DNA from: an uncultured Pseudomonadota bacterium
GTDB taxonomy: Bacteria; Myxococcota_A; UBA796; JAFGLY01
Length of the DNA: 53,964 bases
Direction: 5' to 3'
Assembly: GCA_937912125.1 (NCBI GenBank)
Contig: CALDOK010000347.1
Coordinates: forward strand, 1 to 53,964
Part shown: positions 1-9,334 of the stretch, piece after piece
Layout: each line of letters begins with the position of its first letter
Numbering within the stretch: position 1 is the first letter of the stretch
Notes under the pieces: generated by a model
The model's database searches: none
The model's input: the letters and a program-made list of their open reading frames with translations, nothing else
What the model was told of the DNA's origin: nothing
Position numbers and translations under genes: made by a program

Positions 1-59
1 ACGCGCGGAACCATCCCGAGGGCGGGCTCGAGGTGCGGGTGGTGCTGGCGGGGGCGTGA
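1..59 (+). CDS. 3' end of a CDS that begins outside the window
   Basis: An open frame with codons starting at base 3 runs to a TGA at 57-59. Its last residues read NHPEGGLEVRVVLAGA. Nearly every codon ends in G or C, as in the real genes nearby, so I take it as the tail of a rightward gene. Its stop abuts the stop of the next gene on the other strand (60-62), a convergent arrangement seen repeatedly in this window. The product cannot be named from 18 residues. Confidence 0.5.
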   Translation, partial: ARNHPEGGLEVRVVLAGA

Positions 60-689
60 TCACTCCACCGAGAACATGAACGGGTAGTTGACCGCCAGTT
101 CTCCGTCGACGGGGGGGTCGAACTGCAGCTCGTCCATGGCGTCCAGCAGGCAGTCGTCCATGGTGGTCTGCTCGATGGTGGCGTCGGCGATGCCTGCGCT
201 CACGACCTGGCCGAGCCCCGAGGCGGTGTCGGTGGTGCCGATGGTGAAGGCCACCACGATCTTGCCGGCGATGCCGGGGTCCTCCAGCAGGGCCTGGTCG
301 TAGCACCGCCGGATCTTGGGCAGGGCCTCGGCCATGGCGCCCTGGATGCCCTCGCCGCTCGCCGGCCAGACCGTGGGCTCGGGCATGGGCTCGTCGCCCT
401 CGTCGGGGCTCGTGGCGGGCCCCTTGGGGGACACATCGGGCGCCTCGCTCGGGGCCGAGGAGGGCGCTGGGGCCTGGCTGCTGGGCTTCGGAGACCGGCG
501 CTTCCGGGCCGGTTCGGGGCGGGCCTCGGCTGGTTCCCTGTCGGTGGCCTCGAGACCACCATCGGTCGCGGTGGGGTTGGCTGGCTGCAGCCGGGGCGTG
601 GGATCGTCGTCCGCGCTTCCTCGGTGTAGCAGGAGCACGGCCGCCAGTATGGCGATGGCGAAGGCGAGGATCAGGGCGGGGCGCTTCAT
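60..689 (-). CDS. AgmX/PglI C-terminal domain protein, membrane-anchored
   Basis: A 209-aa protein. The start chosen is the ATG at 689 (MKRPALIL), which puts a single hydrophobic segment (about residues 4-22) at the N-terminus; an ATG ten codons earlier is possible. Residues about 25-110 are a low-complexity Pro/Ala/Glu/Ser linker. Residues about 112-209 match the AgmX/PglI-type fold: a helix with IRRCYDQAL, then a strand-rich part, then DDCLLDAMDELQF. The two cysteines are typical of this family, which occurs in gliding and energy-transducer-like proteins of myxobacteria. The topology suggests a periplasmic domain tethered to the inner membrane. Exact role unknown. The next protein leftward-transcribed from 3135 ends in a related TonB-like domain. 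Confidence 0.8.
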   Translation of the reverse strand: MKRPALILAFAIAILAAVLLLHRGSADDDPTPRLQPANPTATDGGLEATDREPAEARPEPARKRRSPKPSSQAPAPSSAPSEAPDVSPKGPATSPDEGDEPMPEPTVWPASGEGIQGAMAEALPKIRRCYDQALLEDPGIAGKIVVAFTIGTTDTASGLGQVVSAGIADATIEQTTMDDCLLDAMDELQFDPPVDGELAVNYPFMFSVE

Positions 690-831
690 GGTGGGGTCAT
701 CCTGCGGGGCCTGTGACACCTATCGTTTTTGCTGGGCCCAGCGGTTCCTGTGCGCACAACCACCGACGCGGGGGGGGCGCGCGGGGGGCGACCTCCCAGC
801 GCTACCCTGTGTGAAACCATGAGGTGAAACC
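690..831. promoter_or_regulatory. Divergent intergenic region with 12-bp palindrome and tandem start repeat
   Basis: This 142-base gap lies between two divergent genes. It contains a perfect 12-bp palindrome GCTGGGCCCAGC at 731-742 next to a T5 run, and ends in an 11-bp direct repeat GTGAAACCATG (811-821 and 824-834). The palindrome could be an operator; it lacks a T-tract on the correct side to be a good terminator for either gene. No clear sigma-70 promoter pair stands out. Confidence 0.35.
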
Positions 832-1011
832 ATGTTTTTGCACACCCCACAGGAGACGGCGCTGGGCGGCGGGTTCGACTCCGTGTACGAGCTGAACCAG
901 GAGCACGTGGACGTGGTCCGCTGGATGGGCTTCTTCGAGGCGGCGCTGGACGCCCTGGAGCGAGAGGACGGCTGGGCGCGCCTGCGCATCGTGGATCCCC
1001 TGCCCTGGTAG
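832..1011 (+). CDS. Small protein, 59 aa, unknown function
   Basis: ATG at 832 opens a 59-codon frame ending TAG at 1009-1011. About 55 of 59 codons end in G or C, which strongly supports translation. A ribosome-binding site GAGGTG sits six bases before the ATG. The protein begins MFLHTPQETALGGGFDS and ends RIVDPLPW. It is acidic, has no signal peptide or membrane segment, and contains a helical stretch WMGFFEAALDALERE. I do not recognise it. It is convergent with the radical SAM gene, with only three bases between the stops. A two-codon frame (ATG AGG TGA, 819-827) overlaps its ribosome-binding site. Confidence 0.65.
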   Translation: MFLHTPQETALGGGFDSVYELNQEHVDVVRWMGFFEAALDALEREDGWARLRIVDPLPW

Positions 1012-1014
1012 GGC

Positions 1015-3135
1015 CTATTCCACGACCTCCTGGACCTGGCGCACGAACTGGTGCCAGAGGGTGAGCGTGTTGCTGTGGTCCCGGTACGGCTCCTCGAAGA
1101 CCACGCCCTCGAGGGCCGCCTCGAGCTCGGCCTGGAACGCCGGGGTGTGGGGGGTGGTCCAGACTGTCACCTTGCTGACCTTGCCCTTCGAGTCCACTTG
1201 GATGTCGGCGCTGGCGGTGAAGACCTCGAGGTACTTGATGCGCAGGGCCGCGACGGCGTCGATCTGCAGCACCCGCTCGGTGATGTCCGGGGGTGGCGCT
1301 GGCAGGTTGTAGAGGTCCCAGGGAGGCGGTGCCGCCTCGCACATGTGGGTGTCGGGCAGGCGGTCTGGGAGCTCGACGGGCACGAGGTCCGGAGCTGGCT
1401 CCGCCGCGGGCTCGTCCAGCTCGGGGATCTGCGTCTCTTCGGCCGTGGTCGCGCCCTCGCTGCCCCCGTCGTCGTCCTGCGCCAGAGCGCTGTCGGCCCC
1501 CACCCAGGCCGAGGCCAGCATGGCGGCGGCGATGGCGGGTCTGGCGGCGCGCAGGGTGGGGTGGGTCCTGGATGGGTCCCGGGCCAGGGTCTGCAGGCGC
1601 CCGAGCAGGATGGCGGCCTCGCGGTTGAAGCGCGCATCGGCCAGGGCTCGGCCCTGCCGAAGCTCGGCGGCGGTGGCTTCGATCTCGGCGGGGGAGACGA
1701 TGGCCTCGGCCCGGTCCAGCAGCAGGCTCATGCGCAGGGCGGAGTCGCGGTTCAGGTCGGCCACCAGCGCCTTGCAGCGGCGCCACAGGGGAGCGCTGAC
1801 CCGGTCGGGGTGGAAGTGTCGCAGCAGGTGCAGGTAGTAGTCCAGGCGCATGGACTCGTGGTGCATGCCGCCCTCGCCGAAGTTGCGGGGGGCGAAGACC
1901 CGCCAGAAGAGCTCGTAGGCCCGCTGGGCCGCGGAGTCGGCGATGATGTAGGTCTGGCCCATGTAGTCGCCCTGCAGCCGTCCCTGGTTTCGCAGCTGCG
2001 CCTCGAGGGCGGTGCCCGCGTAGACCTCCACCCGGCAGAAGTTCAGGGGGAAGCTGTGCTGGGTGGCCATGAAGGCCAGGTTCTCCCGCAGGCTGGCCAG
2101 GTCCGAGTCGGGGTCGAACATCAGCAGGTTGAAGCAGGTGTGTACCTCGCGCTCGGCGAGGATGGCCAAGGCTCTGTGGTTCTGCTCCCGACCGATGCCG
2201 CGGCCCAGGCGCTTCAGCCCGCTGACGGCGTCGGTCTCAACCCCCAGGAACACCCGGAACAAGCCCATGTCCACCAGCAGGTCCACCACGTTGGGCTCGA
2301 TGCTGTCGGGCCTGGCCTTGATCTGCAGGGCCACCCGGCCGATGCCCTGGGCCTTCATCTCGGCCTTCAGGGCTCGCAGGCGCTCCATGTTGGCCTGGGC
2401 CACGGGCATCAGGAAGTTGTCGTCCTGGAAGTTGAAGATCCGAACACCGCGCTGGTGGTAGAGCGCGGCCATCTCAGCGGCCACGCAGGCCACGTCCCGT
2501 TGGCGGAAGCGGGGTCCACCGCTCAGGGCGTGGCTGGCGTGGATGGAGCAGAAGTGGCAGCGCCCGTAGCAGCCCCGGCCCGCCAGCATGTTGGCGATGG
2601 GCCGGCCCAGGTAGCGGTGGAAGCGCTGGGGCCGGGCGGGCCAGGGTCGGGCGTCGAGATCGCTGCGGTTGGGTCGGGGGCCGGCGGAGACCACCTGCCC
2701 GTCCTGGCCGCGCACGCTCAGGCCGCGCACGCTCCGGCCGGGCACGCGACCGGGCTCCTCCAGGCTGGCGCACAGCTCCACCAGCAGCTCCTCGCCCTCG
2801 CCGTGGGCGATGGAGTCGAAGGCCGGGTGGTCGCGCAGTAGCTCTGTGGCGTGGAAGGCGGCGAAGTGCCCCCCCGCCGTGATGTGGCCGGCGAAGCCCA
2901 GGGCCCGTAGCCGCCGGGCCAGCTCCACGAACTCGTGGGAGCGGGAGGTGAAGAGCATGGACAGGCCCACCAACTCGGGCTGCCAGGCCGCCACGCTGCG
3001 GGCCACCGCGTCCAGCTCACCGCGGCTGGAGAAGCCGAACAGGCGAGGGCTGTGGCCAGCGGCCTCGAGGCTGGAGTGCATGTAGCGCAGGGCGAGGTTT
3101 TCCTCGATCTCCGCGCCGATCAGGGCGACCTTCAT
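1015..3135 (-). CDS. B12-binding/radical SAM protein with C-terminal TonB-like domain
   Basis: A 706-aa protein starting at ATG 3135 with GGAG upstream. Residues 1-140 resemble a cobalamin-binding fold (KVALIGAEIEENLALRY, later TAGGHFAAF). The radical SAM cluster motif is GRGCYGRCHFCSIH near residue 186, giving CX3CX2C. The core continues to about residue 525. The protein then shows Ala-rich hydrophobic AAMLASAWVGADSALAQ, an acidic Pro/Glu linker, and a last ~85 residues (IQVDSKGKVSKVTVW... FEEPYRD) resembling a TonB C-terminal or AgmX-type domain. The N-terminal part resembles the methyltransferase-like B12/SAM enzymes; the substrate is unknown. Such a tail on a radical SAM enzyme is unusual and would place it at the membrane or periplasm. 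A missed gene boundary is possible, but no good second start is visible. Confidence 0.8.
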   Translation of the reverse strand: MKVALIGAEIEENLALRYMHSSLEAAGHSPRLFGFSSRGELDAVARSVAAWQPELVGLSMLFTSRSHEFVELARRLRALGFAGHITAGGHFAAFHATELLRDHPAFDSIAHGEGEELLVELCASLEEPGRVPGRSVRGLSVRGQDGQVVSAGPRPNRSDLDARPWPARPQRFHRYLGRPIANMLAGRGCYGRCHFCSIHASHALSGGPRFRQRDVACVAAEMAALYHQRGVRIFNFQDDNFLMPVAQANMERLRALKAEMKAQGIGRVALQIKARPDSIEPNVVDLLVDMGLFRVFLGVETDAVSGLKRLGRGIGREQNHRALAILAEREVHTCFNLLMFDPDSDLASLRENLAFMATQHSFPLNFCRVEVYAGTALEAQLRNQGRLQGDYMGQTYIIADSAAQRAYELFWRVFAPRNFGEGGMHHESMRLDYYLHLLRHFHPDRVSAPLWRRCKALVADLNRDSALRMSLLLDRAEAIVSPAEIEATAAELRQGRALADARFNREAAILLGRLQTLARDPSRTHPTLRAARPAIAAAMLASAWVGADSALAQDDDGGSEGATTAEETQIPELDEPAAEPAPDLVPVELPDRLPDTHMCEAAPPPWDLYNLPAPPPDITERVLQIDAVAALRIKYLEVFTASADIQVDSKGKVSKVTVWTTPHTPAFQAELEAALEGVVFEEPYRDHSNTLTLWHQFVRQVQEVVE

Positions 3136-3321
3136 GGGGGCTCCCGGGTTGGGGTCGCGTGGCCAACGCTGGCACGCCCAGGGAGTTTACAGATCTGCGT
3201 CGACGACTGCGTCGCTCCCACGACGTCAGCCCCTGGTGGGGCTGCGATCCGACCCCTGTCTCCTCCTGTCAAACAGAACACGAGGTATTGTGATTTTCCC
3301 GGCTTCCTATAGCTGTGTGGA

Positions 3322-4725
3322 GTGAGACACTTCCATCCCCTCCCGGTGTACCTGTGCGCCATCGCCATCGGTTGTCATCCGTCGGCGCTCGGCTGTTCTG
3401 GCAAGCCTGGGGACACCGTCGATGGCGATGCGCTCATCGAGGAGGTGTCGCTCGAGGTCAGCGCGGTCTATCCGACCGTCGCGACCATCCGCTGGACCAC
3501 CACTGTGCCTACGACTGGGTGGGTGGAGTTCGGCAGGCTGGGTGAGGTCGAGCACACCACGAGCCCTGAGGTCGAGCCCGCGACGGAACACAGTCAGCTG
3601 CTGCTGGGGCTCACCGAGGACACCAGCTACTCCTTCGTGCTGGTGGTCGAGACCGAGGACGACACCGAGTACAGCGGCTCGACAACCTTCATGACCGGAT
3701 CGTTGCCAGTCTTTGGGAGCGACCCCGAGTTCACTCTGGTGGAGCCTGGCCAGGGCGCTGGCGGCTTCCTGTTGGCCCCCATCTGGGCTGGTGGCGCGAA
3801 CGACCACTTGGCCATCCTGGACGACCAGGGCCGCTACGTCTGGGCGCAAGCCCTGAGCGATGGTGGCTTCACGCGAGCTCGGTTGTCCACGGATGGACGC
3901 ACGGTGCTGTACAACCTCAACCCGGCCCAGCTCGACGACATGGGGGTGCTGGTCCTCCGCAGCCTCGACGGCGAGGAGGAAGAACGGATCGATATCCCTG
4001 GCATCCACATGGACTTCGCGGAGGTCCGGCCTGGGCTCTATGCTCTGCTCTCCCAAGAGATCATCGCGCTGGATGATGGCCGCCGTGTGCTCAACGAGAT
4101 CATCCTCGAGGTCGACGACCAGGGCGGGGAGCGCGTGGTCTGGGACTCGGTCCAGAGCTTGGAGATCGACCTGGCGGTCAGCTACCCGGAGGGGCTGTAC
4201 GGTCCTGGCTACGAAGTGCCGCTGCACCTCAACAGCCTGAGCTACGATCCCGTCGAGGACGCCTTCTATGCCACCTCCCTCTTTCGGGGGGCCGTCTACA
4301 AGGTGGACCGGGTTTCGGGAGAGTTGGTCTGGACGCTGGCGGCCATGGACGGCGACTTCAGCTCCGCGGGCCAGCCTGAGGATCTCCAGTTCCTTCCACA
4401 CAGCGCCGTCGCTACGGCAGCCGGTGTGCTGATCTTCGACCGCTACAGCACTTCGAGTGACCAGTGCTCCGCGGCCGCCGAGTACAGCCTGGATCTGGAC
4501 CGCATGGTCGCCGAGCGGGCCTGGGGCTACTCCACCGAGGACTGCCAGGTCAACATGATGATGGGGAACGCCCAGGATCTCTGGAACGGCAACCGCCTGT
4601 TGGTGCTGGCCATGAACGGTCAGATCGACGAGGTGGCGCCCGACGGCAGCCTGGTCTCCAGGCTCACCCTCGACTACGGCCGCACGCTGATGTACTGCGA
4701 GCGCTTCCAGAGCTTCTACCCATAG
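3322..4725 (+). CDS. Arylsulfotransferase-like beta-propeller, secreted
   Basis: A 467-aa protein starting at GTG 3322. The N-terminus (RHFHPLPVYLCAIAIGCHPS) looks like a short signal sequence, possibly a lipoprotein signal with Cys near residue 18, though the lipobox is weak. Residues about 42-130 form a fibronectin-III-like domain (VYPTVATIRWTTTVPTTGWVEF). The rest is a propeller of the arylsulfotransferase family: LHLNSLSYDP then VYKVDRVSGELVW, and LQFLPHSAVATAAG followed by LIFDRYS correspond to the conserved HxNS and QH...G...FDN blocks. Whether it transfers sulfate is unproven; many family members are uncharacterised. The gene is divergent from the radical SAM gene across a 186-base gap with a possible promoter near TTGTGA (3291) and TATAGC (3309). 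Confidence 0.75.
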   Translation: MRHFHPLPVYLCAIAIGCHPSALGCSGKPGDTVDGDALIEEVSLEVSAVYPTVATIRWTTTVPTTGWVEFGRLGEVEHTTSPEVEPATEHSQLLLGLTEDTSYSFVLVVETEDDTEYSGSTTFMTGSLPVFGSDPEFTLVEPGQGAGGFLLAPIWAGGANDHLAILDDQGRYVWAQALSDGGFTRARLSTDGRTVLYNLNPAQLDDMGVLVLRSLDGEEEERIDIPGIHMDFAEVRPGLYALLSQEIIALDDGRRVLNEIILEVDDQGGERVVWDSVQSLEIDLAVSYPEGLYGPGYEVPLHLNSLSYDPVEDAFYATSLFRGAVYKVDRVSGELVWTLAAMDGDFSSAGQPEDLQFLPHSAVATAAGVLIFDRYSTSSDQCSAAAEYSLDLDRMVAERAWGYSTEDCQVNMMMGNAQDLWNGNRLLVLAMNGQIDEVAPDGSLVSRLTLDYGRTLMYCERFQSFYP

Positions 4726-4761
4726 AGACCTGTGCCGCGGGGGCTCCTGGCGGGCCGCGGC

Positions 4762-4995
4762 CTACGGGTCCCCGAGGGTGCCTCGCAGCGGCTGGACCTC
4801 CTGTACCTGGATCACGCCGTCCAGCACCGCGATGCCCATCAGGCCCTCGCTGCTGCCCTTGACCTTCACCCGCTGACCCTCGAGGCTACTGGGGATCTTG
4901 CCGGCGAGCTGATAGCTGCGGCCGTCGTCGGCCTCGAGCTTCCAGGTTCCCAGGCCCAGCAGGCCCCGACGTAGTGTGCCTTTCCAGCTGCGCAT
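4762..4995 (-). CDS. Small OB-fold-like protein (DUF5818-like)
   Basis: A 77-aa frame from ATG 4995 to a stop at 4762. It starts only two bases after the subtilase stop, so the two are probably co-translated. The sequence (GTWKLEADDGRSYQLAGKI, QRVKVKGS, VIQVQEVQPL) alternates short strands in the pattern of small OB-fold proteins of the DUF5818 type. It has no signal peptide of its own. Function unknown; a partner role for the protease is possible from position only. Confidence 0.65.
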   Translation of the reverse strand: MRSWKGTLRRGLLGLGTWKLEADDGRSYQLAGKIPSSLEGQRVKVKGSSEGLMGIAVLDGVIQVQEVQPLRGTLGDP

Positions 4996-4997
4996 GC

Positions 4998-6719
<1,722 letters not shown>

Positions 6720-6881
6720 GGGCACCTCCGGCGAGCGGGAGTGGGACTACGTCCCGAACACCCAAGATCTTTCAGTGGATTCCCGTAGCCTGTGGGGATG
6801 GCGGCCGCCTGAGGCTGTGGCGGTCCGCCCCCTGACGCCGCACCAGCGGCGCGGAGCCTCGCGTGCGAATAGGCCCTTTCC
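6720..6881. promoter_or_regulatory. Divergent promoter region with 13-bp dyad
   Basis: The gap between the subtilase and the HExxH gene contains GGGACTACGTCCC at 6743-6755, a perfect dyad with 5-bp arms, about 25 bases upstream of the subtilase start. It could be an operator. No convincing sigma-70 hexamer pair is visible. Confidence 0.3.
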
Positions 6882-8153
6882 ATGGAGCTCCCACCCCCCA
6901 CGCCGGGTCTCGACACGCTCGAATGGGACGTGTCGCGGCTGCTCGAGGGCCTGCAGCTGATCGAGCGCCGGCTGGGCGCCGGCCGCCAGCCTGCGCTGGT
7001 GGAGCCCTTCGATGTGCAGCCCCACGATGCCTTGGACCTTCAGCGCGCGGGGAAGATCCTGGCGTCCCATGTGGGCCTGGACCGCCTGGTCTTCGTGGTG
7101 CAGCTGGCCCACACCCACGAGCGCGTGGCCGGCAATGTGGAGCTGCAGCCGGGCCAGGATGAGGTCTTCATCACCGTCTCGAGCCGCCTGCAGGGTCACC
7201 CCGACGCGGTGCTGGCCACCCTGGCCCACGAGGTCAGCCACAAGCTGCTGCATGCGGGCGCGGTCCATGTTCCCGGCGATGACCCCGAGGACGAGCGGCT
7301 ACAGAACGAGCGGCTGACGGACCTGGGGGCGGTCTGGGCCGGCTTCGGCAAGCTCATGCTCAACGGCTGCAAGAGCGAGTGGACCGAGCTGAAGGGCCAG
7401 ACCGTGCACACCCACCGCTGGGAGGCCGGCTACCTGCGCCGTGAGCAGCTGGCCATGGCCCACGCCCTGGTCTGCGCCCTGCGGGGTATCGACCACGAGC
7501 AAGCGGCCACGGGGCTCAACGAGCCCTCCCGCTTGGCCCTTCGGGACGCTCGCCAGAGCCTGAACCGCGCCCTGCGCAAGGCGCGAGGCGAGGCCGCCAG
7601 CCGGGCGCGGACGGCGGCCGCGGTCGAGGAACGGCTGCGCGAGCGGCAGAGGACCCTGCTGGCTGTGGAGCGCGATCTGCTCTGGCTGCGCAGCCAGGTC
7701 TTGCCCGGGATCGAGCGGCTGCTGCGGCGGGAGCACCTGCACCTGCGGACCCAGCTCGGCGTGGTGCAGGACGCGCGGGAGATCGGGGAAGCGGGCACTC
7801 CCCTCGATCTCTCCAAGGCCTTGCACATGGCCCTGCTCGAGGAGCGGCGGTCCCTGGACGGTCCTCGGCGTGAGCAGGCCTGGGTGCTCGCTCACCGCTT
7901 GGCTCGGGCTTGCCGCGCCCTGACCACTGTGGGCTTGCCCTTGCCTCCGGTGGACCCCGAAGAGCTCCGCATCCTGCACTGCTGGTGCGACGACCAGAAG
8001 CTGCGCCTGCCGCCAGGCAAAGACGACATCCTGGCCCGCTGCCCCCGCTGCGGGTACCGCTTCCCGGCCCGCACCACCCTGCCTGGTTACCAGCTCCCCG
8101 CCCAGCGGGGTCGAGTGGAGCTGCTGCTGGGTAGGCTGCGACGCTGGCGCTGA
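6882..8153 (+). CDS. HExxH-containing putative metalloprotein with C-terminal zinc ribbon
   Basis: A 423-aa soluble protein without signal peptide. It has ATLAHEVSHKLLHAG near residue 110, a HExxH zinc-protease-type motif with further His close by, and acidic DDPEDERLQNERLTDLGA about 20-35 residues later that could supply the third ligand (Glu). The middle (about 210-290) is Arg/Glu-rich and probably a coiled coil. The C-terminus has paired cysteines CWCDD and CPRCGYRF, a zinc-ribbon-like arrangement. I cannot place it in a named family. A cytosolic zinc peptidase with a structural zinc ribbon is the simplest inference. Confidence 0.7.
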   Translation: MELPPPTPGLDTLEWDVSRLLEGLQLIERRLGAGRQPALVEPFDVQPHDALDLQRAGKILASHVGLDRLVFVVQLAHTHERVAGNVELQPGQDEVFITVSSRLQGHPDAVLATLAHEVSHKLLHAGAVHVPGDDPEDERLQNERLTDLGAVWAGFGKLMLNGCKSEWTELKGQTVHTHRWEAGYLRREQLAMAHALVCALRGIDHEQAATGLNEPSRLALRDARQSLNRALRKARGEAASRARTAAAVEERLRERQRTLLAVERDLLWLRSQVLPGIERLLRREHLHLRTQLGVVQDAREIGEAGTPLDLSKALHMALLEERRSLDGPRREQAWVLAHRLARACRALTTVGLPLPPVDPEELRILHCWCDDQKLRLPPGKDDILARCPRCGYRFPARTTLPGYQLPAQRGRVELLLGRLRRWR

Positions 8154-8228
8154 CAGCGGTGTCGATGTCGGGCTACGGTGTGGCGGTGAGCGGGCACGGC
8201 TCACGGTGGGAACGACGGAGAACGAACC

Positions 8229-8672
8229 ATGTGGAAGCTGATCCTTCTGGCGCCCCTCGCCGGCCTGTTTGGCTGCGGGCACGACTGCAACCTGATGTAC
8301 GCCCCCGACCAGCTGAGCATCGCCTTCGATCCGGAGATCACGGCCCAGGGCAGCTGGAGGTTCGAGCTGAGCGTGGACGTATACGCCGAGTGTGAGGTCG
8401 AGCTGCCCGTGCCCGACCCGTCGAACATGGACTACACGCCCTGCGGCGGTGCGGGTGGGGTCGACCTCCGCTTCAGTGAAGACGGCCTCGCCGTGACCGA
8501 TCTCGTCATCGGGGACGAAGCCCCCGCGACCGTGACCCTGACCGTGTTGTTCGACGGAAGCCTTGTGTACGAGGAGACCCTCACGCCGGCCTACGACGTG
8601 GACGAGCCCAACGGCGCCGGCTGCGGTGAGCGCTACAGCACCGAGGTCACCGTCGAGGTGCCGGAGCCCTAA
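8229..8672 (+). CDS. Small lipoprotein, unknown function
   Basis: 147 aa from ATG 8229, with GGAGA eight bases upstream. The signal ends in a lipobox-like LAGLFGC, so Cys16 is probably lipidated. The mature part is strand-rich and acidic with several cysteines (CGHDCN, YAECEV, TPCGG, AGCGE) that may pair as disulfides in the periplasm. No family recognised. Confidence 0.75.
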   Translation: MWKLILLAPLAGLFGCGHDCNLMYAPDQLSIAFDPEITAQGSWRFELSVDVYAECEVELPVPDPSNMDYTPCGGAGGVDLRFSEDGLAVTDLVIGDEAPATVTLTVLFDGSLVYEETLTPAYDVDEPNGAGCGERYSTEVTVEVPEP

Positions 8673-8685
8673 CCACGAGGGCGCA

Positions 8686-9228
8686 TCAGGGTGCCTTCCG
8701 CTCGAACACCAGCGTGTACTCCAGGGGCACCGGCAGCTTGTCGCTGTGGTAGACGATGCGCTCGGTGACGGTGCCGTCGGGCTGGAGCGCGAAGGTCTGG
8801 GTGCGCCCTCCAAGGTCGTTCGAGAAGCTCATGGACAGGGTGGTGGGGCTCGGCATCTCGAGCCGCACCGTGGTGGTGTCGTCGCTGTCGGGGATCTGCC
8901 ACACGAAGGGCACGCCGTCGGGTACGTGGCGGATCAGCTCTTCGCCCCGGCAGGAGTAGATCAGGGTGGGGCCGTCCCAGGCGATGCCGGGCTCGGGGCA
9001 GTGGCCGGTGACGCCGCCCAGGTAGTGGCGCACCAGGGGCCGGATGAGGGACGGGAACTCGGCCACCACCCGCTCGATGCCCTGGTCGATGGCGTGCTGA
9101 TCGGCGGTGGGATCGCGCTCGACGAGCTGCCCCTCGAGCCGCGACCCGCCGTCCGCGCCCAGCAGCGCGGGCAGGGCCAACAGAGCCAGGGCAAGGCGGC
9201 TGGGGCGTCGCGGTAGCTTGGCTGACAT
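8686..9228 (-). CDS. Secreted protein of unknown function
   Basis: 180 aa with a signal peptide (PSRLALALLALPALLGADGG). The mature part has DQGIERVVAEFPSLIRPLVRHYL, a helical segment, followed by a strand-rich region with two cysteines (GHCPEPG, YSCRGEE) suitable for one disulfide. It resembles small lipocalin-like or calycin-like periplasmic proteins in layout, but I see no diagnostic motif. GGGAG precedes the ATG. It is convergent with the lipoprotein gene ending at 8672 and divergent from the surface-antigen gene. Confidence 0.7.
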   Translation of the reverse strand: MSAKLPRRPSRLALALLALPALLGADGGSRLEGQLVERDPTADQHAIDQGIERVVAEFPSLIRPLVRHYLGGVTGHCPEPGIAWDGPTLIYSCRGEELIRHVPDGVPFVWQIPDSDDTTTVRLEMPSPTTLSMSFSNDLGGRTQTFALQPDGTVTERIVYHSDKLPVPLEYTLVFERKAP

Positions 9229-9334
9229 GCTCCCTGCTTAGCCGGTTCGGGGTCCAGCGAGCCCTCGATCGGTGATAGACTCCGCGGGAATTTGGCGGGA
9301 AGCCACCATCTTCCCGCGATGCTCCGGAGTCGCC

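Noticed and set aside
1051..2841. 596-codon frame opposite the radical SAM gene
   Set aside because: Low-complexity translation and full overlap with a gene that has cluster-binding motifs. Shadow frame.
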